Assembly (NCBI GenBank): GCA_003153505.1
Contig: PLZA01000027.1
Span: 1-59,127 of the forward strand
Length of the DNA: 59,127 bases
Origin: Candidatus Dormiibacterota bacterium
GTDB taxonomy: Bacteria; Chloroflexota; Dormibacteria; Aeolococcales; Aeolococcaceae
Direction of reading: 5' to 3'
Part shown: in pieces, positions 43,367 to 51,261 of the stretch
Layout of the letters: each line of letters opens with the position of its first letter
Position numbering within the stretch: the stretch's first letter is position 1
The notes under the pieces: generated by a model
What the model saw: the letters and a program-made list of their open reading frames with translations, nothing else
Told to the model about the DNA's origin: nothing
Databases searched by the model: none
Translations under genes and position numbers: made by a program

Positions 43367-44155
43367 TCACGTGCCTGGCCGCAGCCCGCTCGACCCCCCT
43401 GTGTAGCTCAGGTCGCCGTCCGTGCTCGTCCGGTCGATGGGGTATCCCTGAGGAGCCGGGGCAGCGGGGGAACCCTGGACGATCGGCACCGCCAGCTCGA
43501 GAGGGCGGGCCGTCGCGAGCAGCAGCGGTGAAACCGCCCCGCCCGGTGGGGTCACCAGCAGGTCGGCGGCGAGGGCGCTGCCGTAGACCGCGCACAAGGT
43601 CTCCTGATCCGCGGTCCCCGTGTCACCGAGGACGAGGAGACGCCCAGTCGAATCGTGAACCGTGAGCGCGCACATCTGGCGTGCGGTGGCGAGGGCGATG
43701 AATCCAAGACAGCGCCATCTGGCGCCGCCGAATGACCATGCTCCGCCGCCTGCTTCGAGCACGTCGGCGCCCTGACTCTCCAGCGCGCCGACGATCGCAT
43801 TGCCGCCGGGGTTGAGGACACCCTGGGTCACCACCATTCCAACGCTGTAGTGGCCAGGCAGTCCACCCAAACCGTTGACCGCGGCCCGCTCTCCCCCCGT
43901 GACCACGACCATGTCGAGGCGGGTCGTGGCGGGAGGCAGCACGCGCCCGAGGGCAGCGAGGAGCTGCGCCGGCGACGCGCCCCCGTCGACCAGGACCGTG
44001 CTCCCGTCGTCGGTGCGGATCAGGACGGCCGGAGAGGAGCTCGTATTCAACACAATGACGTGGAGACGGCCGTCCGGTCTCGACGCAATGACCCAGGCCA
44101 GTCCGGGAGCGATGACCCCTGCCATCGCAGCAGCGAGCAGTGCCCGCAGGTTCAT
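43367..44155 (-). CDS. Detached ComEC C-terminal beta-lactamase-fold protein, metal motif lost
   Basis: A 262-residue protein with an N-terminal hydrophobic segment (LRALLAAAMAGVIAPGLAWV) followed by a domain matching the C-terminal part of ComEC: LHVIVLNTSSSPAVLIRTDD, TVLVDGGASPAQLLAALG and LLVLGDTGTADQETLCAVYG. In normal ComEC the strand after VVxT is HxHxDH; here it reads VVTGGERAAVNGLGGLPGHY, with no metal-binding His. It is therefore a separate and probably non-hydrolytic version. Its ATG overlaps the comEC stop (ATGA), so the two are made together and may act as one complex in DNA uptake. Confidence 0.8.
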   Translation of the reverse strand: MNLRALLAAAMAGVIAPGLAWVIASRPDGRLHVIVLNTSSSPAVLIRTDDGSTVLVDGGASPAQLLAALGRVLPPATTRLDMVVVTGGERAAVNGLGGLPGHYSVGMVVTQGVLNPGGNAIVGALESQGADVLEAGGGAWSFGGARWRCLGFIALATARQMCALTVHDSTGRLLVLGDTGTADQETLCAVYGSALAADLLVTPPGGAVSPLLLATARPLELAVPIVQGSPAAPAPQGYPIDRTSTDGDLSYTGGSSGLRPGT

Positions 44156-45648
44156 CGAATCGGCGCTGAGCGACGCGTCATCAGCGCGACGGTGGCGAGC
44201 GCCGTGACCACCCCCACGGCCTCGGCGGTGGACCACGCCGGCGGCCAGTTGCCGACCTGAATCGCTGCCCCGGGAACGGCGGCCATGCCGCTCGCCAGCG
44301 CGGTGACGGCCGAGGCCCCGGTGCCCGCAAGCTGGAGCAGGGCCCACCCGAGCACCGGGCTCAGCGCGCTCAGGATGGCGCCGGTGGCGCCGGTGACGAT
44401 CATCACCGGGAGCATTGGTAACACCAGCGCGTTGGCCACCGGGCCGGCCATCGAGATCACCCCGAAGGTGCCCGCCATGATCGGTATCGTGGCCACCTGC
44501 GCGGCCACGGTCACGGCGAATGGCTCGATGGCCACCCGAGGTCCGGGAATTCGCCTGGCGATCGGGGCGGCGAGGAGCAGGATCCCAGCTGTTCCCAGAA
44601 ATGAAAGCTGGAAGCCAGGGTCTTCAATCAGGTTCGGCCCGAGGCCGAGCATCAGCGCCGCAGCGAGCGCCAGCATCGGAATCGGGTTTGTGCGTCGCGC
44701 CCCCGTTGCGGCCAGCATCGCCGCCCCGGCCATCAGTGCGCTGCGAATCGCGGCCGGTCCTGCTCCGCTGATCAGCACGTAGACGGCAACCGTCGGGAGA
44801 GAGACCACCAAAGTTCGACGGCGCGACCACTCGAAGGCTCGAGCGATCGCGCCGACCAGACCGATGATCAACACGACCTTCAATCCGCTGATCACCACAA
44901 TGTGGATCAAGCCGGCGTCCTGCAGCGGGGCTCGCACACCGGCGGTGAGCGGCTCGTGAATCCCGAAGGCAATCCCGAGCGTCAGCGCCGCCGCCGGCTC
45001 GGGGAGGGCTCGGTCGACAGCGGTGCGCAACTGCCCCTGAGCCCACGCGATCGCGCGAGGCAACGACGGGCCGCCGGCGAGCAGGACGAAGACCTGGGGT
45101 GAGACGGCGAGCGCCTCCACGTCGCCGCGTTCGAGCGTTTGCGCCGAATCGGCACCCGGTCGGCGGTCCAGGGGACGGAGACCGGATGCGTCGATCTCGA
45201 CTTCGTCCCCGGGCAGCACCGCGGGTACGAGTGGACCGCTGACCAAAACGCCGCCGCTGACATGCCCGTCGGTGTCCGCGTCGGACAGGTGCGCAGCGTC
45301 GACGATGGCGGTGGATCCCGGGCCGGGGTCAGCGCTGCGCACGTATCCCACGATCACCAACGGGCGAGTCCCGAGGTGACCGCTGAGTGTTCCCGGCCCG
45401 GGGACGATGACCGCGGAGAGTCCCCGAAGTGCGCCGAGAACGATCGCCACGGTCACCATCGCGACCGTGACCAGCCGCCTCGGGGCCACAGACACGCAGA
45501 TCAGCAGCGCCGCGGCGCCGAGGCACGCCAGCACAAGGATCGCGGAGTCGGGAGGCGAGGCTTCGTATGCGACACCGCAACTGAGAGCGAAAGCTCCCCA
45601 GATCGCAGACGCCCGACGCCCGGCGGACGAGCCGACGAGACGGCTCAC
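44152..45648 (-). CDS. comEC: ComEC-type DNA uptake channel (membrane part only)
   Basis: 498 residues with about ten membrane segments. An N-terminal DUF4131-type region (LVIVGYVRSADPGPG, GDEVEIDASGLRPLD) precedes the Competence domain, whose core motif reads LIHIVVISGLKVVLI where relatives have H-x4-SG-L/M-H. The following GAGPAAIRSALMAGAAMLAA and NPIPMLALAAALMLG fit the family. It forms the inner-membrane channel for single-stranded DNA in natural transformation. It is shorter than typical ComEC (about 750 aa) because the C-terminal beta-lactamase-fold part is encoded by the next gene. The start is GTG, overlapping the comEA stop. Confidence 0.9.
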   Translation of the reverse strand: MSRLVGSSAGRRASAIWGAFALSCGVAYEASPPDSAILVLACLGAAALLICVSVAPRRLVTVAMVTVAIVLGALRGLSAVIVPGPGTLSGHLGTRPLVIVGYVRSADPGPGSTAIVDAAHLSDADTDGHVSGGVLVSGPLVPAVLPGDEVEIDASGLRPLDRRPGADSAQTLERGDVEALAVSPQVFVLLAGGPSLPRAIAWAQGQLRTAVDRALPEPAAALTLGIAFGIHEPLTAGVRAPLQDAGLIHIVVISGLKVVLIIGLVGAIARAFEWSRRRTLVVSLPTVAVYVLISGAGPAAIRSALMAGAAMLAATGARRTNPIPMLALAAALMLGLGPNLIEDPGFQLSFLGTAGILLLAAPIARRIPGPRVAIEPFAVTVAAQVATIPIMAGTFGVISMAGPVANALVLPMLPVMIVTGATGAILSALSPVLGWALLQLAGTGASAVTALASGMAAVPGAAIQVGNWPPAWSTAEAVGVVTALATVALMTRRSAPIR

Positions 45649-46214
45649 TGCTGAGGCAGCACAACCCTGAGGTAGTGCTCGAGCCCGGTGACGGTGGCGA
45701 AGTCAACGCCAAGGTCCGAGTGGAGCTGACTCATCGAGGTGAACGGGCCCCACTCGTCGCGATATTGGACGATCTCTCCACCGAGCCCCGGAGGCATGCC
45801 CGGGACCGAGTCGAGTTCGGGCTGCGCGGCCGAGTTGATGTCGAGCTTGGCTGCGGTAGTGCCGCTCTTCATGAAGGGAACGTTGATCTGGCGGCCGTCG
45901 TTGACTCGCTGCGCCATGTCAGGGAGGTGGCCGGGATCGGCAAGCGTCGTGACGCCGCCCGCCGCCGCAATCGCGTCGGCGATGCGCGCGTCCGGGCTCA
46001 GCTCGTAAAGGCCCGGATGCGCCACCGCACCGCTGACAAACACGAGGACTGTGGGAGGTGCCGGCGGATCGACCGTCTCGCCAGCCGGCACCGGCGCCGC
46101 TGCCGATGCCTGGTGCAGCAACGACCAACCTGCGATGCCGGCGAGGACGAGCGCCCCGGCAAGCGCGAGTGCTAGACGTCGATGACTGACTTGTTTATTG
46201 GTGTTCGCAACCAT
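45645..46214 (-). CDS. comEA: ComEA-type DNA-binding competence protein
   Basis: 189 residues. An N-terminal membrane anchor (LALALAGALVLAGIAGWSLL) precedes an SLBB domain (VLVFVSGAVAHPGLYELSPD) and a helix-hairpin-helix pair (KLDINSAAQPELDSVPGM, IVQYRDEWGPFTSMSQL). The first hairpin reads GMPPGLGGEIV instead of the usual GIGPxxAxxI. ComEA binds incoming double-stranded DNA outside the membrane and passes it to ComEC. TACACT (46222-46227, minus strand) lies 7 nt before the ATG, so the operon mRNA is probably leaderless. It is coupled to comEC by a GTGA overlap. Confidence 0.92.
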   Translation of the reverse strand: MVANTNKQVSHRRLALALAGALVLAGIAGWSLLHQASAAAPVPAGETVDPPAPPTVLVFVSGAVAHPGLYELSPDARIADAIAAAGGVTTLADPGHLPDMAQRVNDGRQINVPFMKSGTTAAKLDINSAAQPELDSVPGMPPGLGGEIVQYRDEWGPFTSMSQLHSDLGVDFATVTGLEHYLRVVLPQQ

Positions 46215-46374
46215 GCGCGATAGTGTAACTTACGCGAGTGTTCGCCGTAGGGCGCCCAGAAACCCCCCACAGCGCCCGGCTTGCTCCCGCATCCCCTCTG
46301 GCAGCAATACTGCCCGTCGCATGGAGACGCTTGGTTGAAGAGCCTTGGCGAGGCGCCGCGACGAGTGAGCTGCG
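46215..46374. other. Intergenic region between comEA and large membrane protein
   Basis: 160 nt between divergent genes. It carries the comEA -10 box (46222-46227, minus strand) and a small inverted repeat GGCAG-CAATA-CTGCC at about 46301-46315. No clear promoter for the rightward gene is visible. Confidence 0.4.
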
Positions 46375-48363
46375 ATGGCCCGCCAGCCGCGCCTTCGGAT
46401 CAGGCGGGGATTGGCAGAGTTGACGATGCCTGAATACCGCACGGTCACGACGCTGATTCCTCGAATCGCGCTGGGCACGATCGTCATTCTCGTCGTGGGG
46501 ACGGTTGCGACAGGCAACAACAACAACGTGACGACGAACGTCAACAAACCGATCTACCTCGGCGTCCTCGTCCTTGCCCTTGCCGTGACGATCATCTTTC
46601 TTCGCAATCGGCACTCTCCACGGTTCGATTCAGCCGTGGCCCTGTTGGCATCCGGTGGCCTCGCCTGGGGGGTCTGGACGATCGAGCGGCCTCAGCTGGT
46701 CAACAGCTACTGGGAGGGTTTCGGTGATCGCGTCGCGATAGCCGCGCTCATCCTCGTGCTGCTCTTTGGCACCGTCCTGCGGCCCCAGTGGTTTACCAGG
46801 CCTGTCCGTCTCGCCCTGGGATTGATCGTGGTGCTTTGCTGTGTCTGCGACGTACTCGGCGCGATTCGGACTCTTGACTTCATGGCGTCCGTGAACAACA
46901 ACCAGAATGAGATCAACGACATGCTCGGCCCGGTGGCCGGAAGGATTCCGGATGCCACGTACATCCCGCAATACACCAATCTGTATGGCTGGCTATTCTG
47001 GCCTCTGAAATCCGCCTTATCGGCAACCGCGCTGGTGGGTGTCATGTCGATATTCCTGACGGTCATGGGCTTCGCAACCGTCGTGCTGGCGACAAGGATC
47101 GTGAAGCGCGCTCTCGGGATGAGGGGCTACCTCCTGGCCCTTGCAATCGTCGTTCCGCTCACATATGTGACCTCGCGTCAGCTGGGTGCCACGTCGATCG
47201 CAAGCTTGTTTCAGGAACTTCCGATTCGCCTGTTTTCAGGGTTTCTTGTCATGGTGATCGGCCTGACCGATCTCGTTCTTCTTTACCGGGGCACTGCGCG
47301 CGCCGGGCACTTGTTGCTCATCGGTTTGGTGTGCGGGGTGATCACGTGGAATTCGCAGGACTTCGGGCTCGCTGCGACCATCGTGTATGGCTTGATGATC
47401 CTGTTCGGTGCCGCGCCGTCTGTTCGGAGGCGAGCCAGCGGAGCGTGGCTGACGGGGTTGATCCTGGGTGTCGCATCCTATCCAATCTTTCTGCTGGCCA
47501 TCGGCTCTCCGCTGAACCTGAGTTTCGTCGGAGCTTTTATCAAACTCTTCGGATCAGGACTGGGGACGGCCCCGATGCAGGTGCCCGGCCCAGTGCTCGT
47601 TGTGATGCCAATCGTCGTTTGCTCCGCTGCCGCCGGCTGGGCTCTGATGAGAAGCCGTCGTCGAGAAGGGATGCCGAGCGATCCTGTCCTGGACCGGGCG
47701 ACTGTCACGCTCACGTTCGCGGGAACCTGGTCCGTCCTCGGCCTCCTCTACTACGTGAACCGCGCCTATGCGGACGCCCAGTTGCAGACCATGCTCCTGC
47801 CATGTGCTGTGTGCATCGGCGCCCTGCTGTCGATCGTGATTCACGCCGACGATATCCGTGGCCTGTGGCAGGAGAAGCTGGAGCTGACCAGGGCTCGGTT
47901 ATCCGCAAAGGTAAAGCTGATTCCAGTCGGTCTCCTCGTATGCCTTTCCTTCTCCTCCGCTTTGCTCACGGCGGATCCAGTTCTGGCGGCGAAGAGCCTG
48001 CTCAACCCGCCGTTCTCGGAGGGATACGCCAACTCGGACCTCCCGCCGATCATCCAAGCTGTCCACACCGCGCAGGCCTACACCGCGCACCAATCCGGGG
48101 AACTGACCTACCTCGGCGAGAACTTCAACTATGTGTCACTCGCAACCCACGTTCAGAGCAACACAGCGCTCTTCCCACAACCGCCGGACGGGTTGGTCAT
48201 CGCGGTGATCCAGATTGACTGTCAATACCTCGGTAGTCATCACTCGCGGTGGATGGTCCTCTCGTCGTTCGGGGTCGCCGTCTTCGGTCCCAGCGCGTGC
48301 GGTCTGTACCAGTCGGTCGCTGTTTCGGGTTTGCTCTACGGCCAGCTTCAGGAACTGAAGTGA
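46375..48363 (+). CDS. Large polytopic membrane protein, possible glycosyltransferase-like
   Basis: 662 residues (or 645 from ATG 46426) with about twelve hydrophobic segments, then a C-terminal soluble region of about 120 residues (GEYANSDLPPIIQAVHTAQA-like to QELK). The long loop after the third TM (DFMASVNNNQNEINDMLG, YIPQYTNLYGWLFW) and the overall layout recall membrane glycosyltransferases of the GT-C kind, but I cannot find their conserved acidic catalytic motif, so this is a guess. The gene is less GC-rich than its neighbours, with stretches near 50-55% G+C and less biased third positions, which suggests horizontal acquisition. Confidence 0.6.
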   Translation: MARQPRLRIRRGLAELTMPEYRTVTTLIPRIALGTIVILVVGTVATGNNNNVTTNVNKPIYLGVLVLALAVTIIFLRNRHSPRFDSAVALLASGGLAWGVWTIERPQLVNSYWEGFGDRVAIAALILVLLFGTVLRPQWFTRPVRLALGLIVVLCCVCDVLGAIRTLDFMASVNNNQNEINDMLGPVAGRIPDATYIPQYTNLYGWLFWPLKSALSATALVGVMSIFLTVMGFATVVLATRIVKRALGMRGYLLALAIVVPLTYVTSRQLGATSIASLFQELPIRLFSGFLVMVIGLTDLVLLYRGTARAGHLLLIGLVCGVITWNSQDFGLAATIVYGLMILFGAAPSVRRRASGAWLTGLILGVASYPIFLLAIGSPLNLSFVGAFIKLFGSGLGTAPMQVPGPVLVVMPIVVCSAAAGWALMRSRRREGMPSDPVLDRATVTLTFAGTWSVLGLLYYVNRAYADAQLQTMLLPCAVCIGALLSIVIHADDIRGLWQEKLELTRARLSAKVKLIPVGLLVCLSFSSALLTADPVLAAKSLLNPPFSEGYANSDLPPIIQAVHTAQAYTAHQSGELTYLGENFNYVSLATHVQSNTALFPQPPDGLVIAVIQIDCQYLGSHHSRWMVLSSFGVAVFGPSACGLYQSVAVSGLLYGQLQELK

Positions 48364-48407
48364 CGCGAGGCGTCGAAGCTTCCGCCGAAGTGTCTCGAGA
48401 CCAGCCG

Positions 48408-48911
48408 TTACTGAAGCCGGGGCGGCGTCGCCGGCAGACGGTAGCGGAGCTGGCCGTCTTCGCCCACGGCGGTCGCGGCACCAGCCCGTTCGGCGAGCCA
48501 GCGGACGGCGCGGCCTGACACCGGGTCACCGAGGCCGCTCAGCTCTTTGGCGATCTCCGAAGCCGATGCTGACCCGAGCTTGCCGATCGTCGCCAGCACG
48601 ATGTCCGGGGTCACCGACGCGGGCGTCGCCCTCCCCTTCGGTCCCCTGCCGCGGCGCCTGCCCTTGGTGTGCTTCGGGGTCGCAGCCGGGGTCCGTCGCG
48701 TCGCTCGAGGCGGCGCCGCCGCTTCGCCCGCACGATCGATCAAGGCAAGCGCCTCGCGCACCTCGCGGCGGAGCGTCGCGTTGTCGGCCTTGAGCTCGGC
48801 AACCTGGTTGACGAGAGCCTCTATCCGGGACACAAGCCGCTCTGCCGCCTGGACGACCGGCGAATTGGCGCCCGAGGCAGGATGGCGGTCGAGGGCGGCT
48901 GCGTCGGGCAT
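48408..48911 (-). CDS. Coiled-coil / AT-hook-like / winged-helix protein, possible nucleoid protein
   Basis: A 167-residue protein in three parts. Residues 20-60 form a coiled coil (VVQAAERLVSRIEALVNQVA, ELKADNATLRREVREALALI). Residues 64-100 are a basic Pro/Arg/Lys/Gly linker containing GRRRGRGPKGRA, close to an AT-hook. Residues 100-165 look like a winged helix (DIVLATIGKLGSASASEIAK, SGRAVRWLAERAGAATAVGE). The organisation oligomeriser, then AT-hook, then DNA-binding domain resembles H-NS/Lsr2-type nucleoid proteins without being homologous to them as far as I can see. An AGGAGG ribosome-binding site fixes ATG 48911. Confidence 0.65.
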   Translation of the reverse strand: MPDAAALDRHPASGANSPVVQAAERLVSRIEALVNQVAELKADNATLRREVREALALIDRAGEAAAPPRATRRTPAATPKHTKGRRRGRGPKGRATPASVTPDIVLATIGKLGSASASEIAKELSGLGDPVSGRAVRWLAERAGAATAVGEDGQLRYRLPATPPRLQ

Positions 48912-49086
48912 GAGGCCTCCTGGAGTGGATGGGCCGGGTGCAGTCGCCGCCGTCGAGATTGCGGCAACGCACTGGCAGAGTCATTGTCCGATACCGAGCG
49001 GCGCAGCCGCAATCGGCTCTATTCGGGGACTGCAATCCACGGCTGTTCCGCCCGCCGCGGCCTGCGTGGTCCCGGTACCATGGCCT
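48912..49086. other. Intergenic region before tRNA-Ala
   Basis: 175 nt without a gene. TACCAT at 49076-49081 lies 5 nt before the tRNA and is the probable -10 box of its promoter. Nothing else is recognisable. Confidence 0.4.
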
Positions 49087-49159
49087 GGGGCCATAGCTCA
49101 GTTGGAAGAGCGCTTGCATGGCATGCAAGAGGTCGGGGGTTCGAGCCCCCCTGGCTCCA
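49087..49159 (+). tRNA. tRNA-Ala(GGC)
   Basis: A 73-nt cloverleaf. The acceptor stem GGGGCCA pairs with TGGCTCC and includes the G3-U70 wobble that specifies alanine. The D-stem is GCTC/GAGC, the anticodon stem CTTGC/GCAAG with loop ATGGCAT gives anticodon GGC, and the T-stem is GGGGG/CCCCC with loop TTCGAGC. The 3' CCA is not encoded (the genome reads CCGG after the discriminator A), so it is added enzymatically. Confidence 0.95.
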
Positions 49160-49383
49160 CCGGTCCGCTTTGGGCCCGCGCCGGCTCGGTCGCACCGCCG
49201 GCATCCCCCAACGGTAGGAATTCGCCGCCGAATAGTCCCCCAACGGGATGAAAAACGCCGGCTCGCACCGCAGGCATTACCGCAACTGGATATGATCCGC
49301 ACGCCTCACCCGATGTGAGGGCGGTTCAGGACAACGGCCAACACCTGAGCCGGGGCGGCTTTCATCCATCACGGGAGGATCGC
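49160..49383. other. Leader region of the peptide-transporter operon
   Basis: 224 nt. TATGAT at 49291-49296 is a good -10 box. Just after the predicted start is a perfect hairpin CCTCAC-CCGAT-GTGAGG (49304-49320), and a GGGAGG ribosome-binding site precedes GTG 49384. An 11-bp direct repeat TCCCCCAACGG occurs at 49204-49214 and 49236-49246, 32 bp apart, and could be a regulator site. No -35 box is evident. Confidence 0.5.
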
Positions 49384-51177
49384 GTGTTGCGAGTCAACAA
49401 ATTCACCATCGGCGGGATCGGGTTGGGCGTGCTCGGCCTGCTCACCGCTGCCGCGTGCGGGAGTACGAGCAGTACTCCCTCGACGAATGCCCTGGCGAGC
49501 TCCCAGGTCCTCCACTTCCCGGTCTTCCAGGACCCAGGGACGTGGGATCCCGGTGAAATGGACGCAGAGGTCGACACCGAGCTCATGCAGAACGTGTTCG
49601 ACAACCTCTGGCGGTTCGACGACAAGCTGAACATCGTGCCGGACATCGCGACGGCGATCCCGACCCAGGCAAACGGTGGCATCTCGGCTGATGGCGTGAC
49701 GTACACCATCCACCTGAACCCCGCCGCGAAGTTCTCCAACGGGGATCCGGTCACCTCCAAGGACGTCCTCTACTCCTGGAACCGCGGCGCTGACCTCCAC
49801 GGTGCCTACTCCTCGATCCTGAGCGCAATTGCGGGCTACGGCGCGGTGCAGACGGCGGCCGGCAACCCGCCGTCGTCGGGTACCCCGACCACGTTCCAGG
49901 GCAACATCGAGAAGCAACTCGCAGCCGGCAACTCGGCTTTCATGATGAGCGGGCTGACCGCCCCAGACGCTGAGACCGTGCAGGTCAAGCTGAGCAGCGC
50001 GTGCGGCTGGTGCCTCACCGCGTGGACTCTCGAAGGTACCGTCGGCGCGATCGTTGATGAGAAGGTCATCAATGGCCCGGGTGTCGATCCGGTGACGTGG
50101 TGGCAGACCCCCACCAATCTTGTCGGCACCGGTGCCTACAAGCTCACCGCCTACACCCCCAAGCAGTCGCTCACGTTCTCCGCAGTGCCGAACTATTGGG
50201 GTTCTCCGAAGCCCACGGTGAAGACGGTCAACATCGACATCAAGGATCCGTCGGCTGCCGCGACCACCGTCGACAACTTCTTCCAGAAGGGCTACGACAT
50301 CATCGGGTACGGTGGTAACAGCGCGAACATCCCTCTGGCCAACATCCTCGCGATCCAGGCCAACTCGCGCGAGAAGCCTGATCTGCTGACCCAGCCCAAG
50401 GGGCGCACCACGTGGGTGAGCTTCAGCGTCGGCTATCCCACCGGCGGCCCGTTCACGGGTGAGTCGGCAGCCGCAAAGGGCTTGCGCTTGGCGTTCGACC
50501 TTGCGATCGACAAGAACGGGCTCGCCACGACCGTTTGCCACAACGTCATCTGCTCGGCGGCGACCGGTGGCCTCATCACCACCGGCCTGGTCGGCAACGG
50601 CGGTCCGAATACCGACCCGCTCGCCAAGTTCGACGCGACCCAGGCCAAGTCGCTGCTGGCGCAGTACGACCCCAATGGAACGCTGACCAAGAACCTCACC
50701 TACTCGTACAACGCGGGCAGCCTCAACGAGGGCGTCGCGACCTTCCTGCAGAACGAGTGGCAGACCAACCTCGGCGTCCACGTCAACCTGAACGCGGTCT
50801 CCGATGCGTCGATCTTCATCAGCAACCGGCTTTCGGGCAAGTACCAGATGGACCGTGACGGATGGCAGTTCGACTACAACCATCCTCAGGACTGGTACGA
50901 CAACCTTTGGGGTGTCTATGCCACGTCGGCCGGCGCAAACACGAGCGGTTTCGACGATCCGACCTACGACAGCACCCTGAAGACGGCCGACGCCGAGCCG
51001 CTGACCCAGGCGCTGCCGCTGTACAACCAGCTCGCGCAGATCCTCCAGTCGGATGTCGTCTACATCCCGCTCTACTACTCGGTCGGCAACTTCCTGATTC
51101 AGCCCTACGTGAGCGGCGCCGGTTCGAACACGGCCTTCGACCACTACTGGAACGAGATCAAGATCCTCTCTCACTGA
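49384..51177 (+). CDS. Peptide/oligopeptide ABC transporter substrate-binding lipoprotein
   Basis: A 597-residue SBP_bac_5-family protein. The signal ends in lipobox LTAAAC (LGLLTAAACGSTSSTPS), followed by a Ser/Thr-rich linker. Family segments include ADGVTYTIHLNPAAKFSNGD, PVTSKDVLYSWNRGAD, LVGTGAYKLTAYTPKQSLTF and FDLAIDKNGLATTV. A ligand cannot be named; the operon type points to peptides, but relatives bind nickel, glutathione or sugars. The GTG start at 49384 follows GGGAGG. It is the first gene of a five-gene importer operon and is followed by a terminator, which probably makes this protein more abundant than the membrane parts. Confidence 0.92.
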   Translation: MLRVNKFTIGGIGLGVLGLLTAAACGSTSSTPSTNALASSQVLHFPVFQDPGTWDPGEMDAEVDTELMQNVFDNLWRFDDKLNIVPDIATAIPTQANGGISADGVTYTIHLNPAAKFSNGDPVTSKDVLYSWNRGADLHGAYSSILSAIAGYGAVQTAAGNPPSSGTPTTFQGNIEKQLAAGNSAFMMSGLTAPDAETVQVKLSSACGWCLTAWTLEGTVGAIVDEKVINGPGVDPVTWWQTPTNLVGTGAYKLTAYTPKQSLTFSAVPNYWGSPKPTVKTVNIDIKDPSAAATTVDNFFQKGYDIIGYGGNSANIPLANILAIQANSREKPDLLTQPKGRTTWVSFSVGYPTGGPFTGESAAAKGLRLAFDLAIDKNGLATTVCHNVICSAATGGLITTGLVGNGGPNTDPLAKFDATQAKSLLAQYDPNGTLTKNLTYSYNAGSLNEGVATFLQNEWQTNLGVHVNLNAVSDASIFISNRLSGKYQMDRDGWQFDYNHPQDWYDNLWGVYATSAGANTSGFDDPTYDSTLKTADAEPLTQALPLYNQLAQILQSDVVYIPLYYSVGNFLIQPYVSGAGSNTAFDHYWNEIKILSH

Positions 51178-51200
51178 GAGGCTCTCACCACAACGTAATC

Positions 51201-51231
51201 AAAGGCGCCCGGCACTGAGCCGGGCGCCTTT
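51201..51231 (+). terminator. Intercistronic terminator after the binding-protein gene
   Basis: AAAGGCGCCCGGC (51201-51213), loop ACTGA, and its exact complement GCCGGGCGCCTTT (51219-51231): a 13-bp stem with A/T ends. It separates the binding-protein gene from the permease genes. Partial read-through would set the usual excess of binding protein. Confidence 0.85.
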
Positions 51232-51261
51232 CGCCTTTCCCGTCGGAGGGAGGACCAGGAG

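Noticed and set aside
49369..51174. 601-codon open frame antisense to the peptide-binding lipoprotein gene
   Set aside because: It is composed of Arg/Val/Glu/Gly-rich low-information sequence, the expected shadow of a GC-rich coding gene; the sense frame has signal peptide, lipobox and family motifs.
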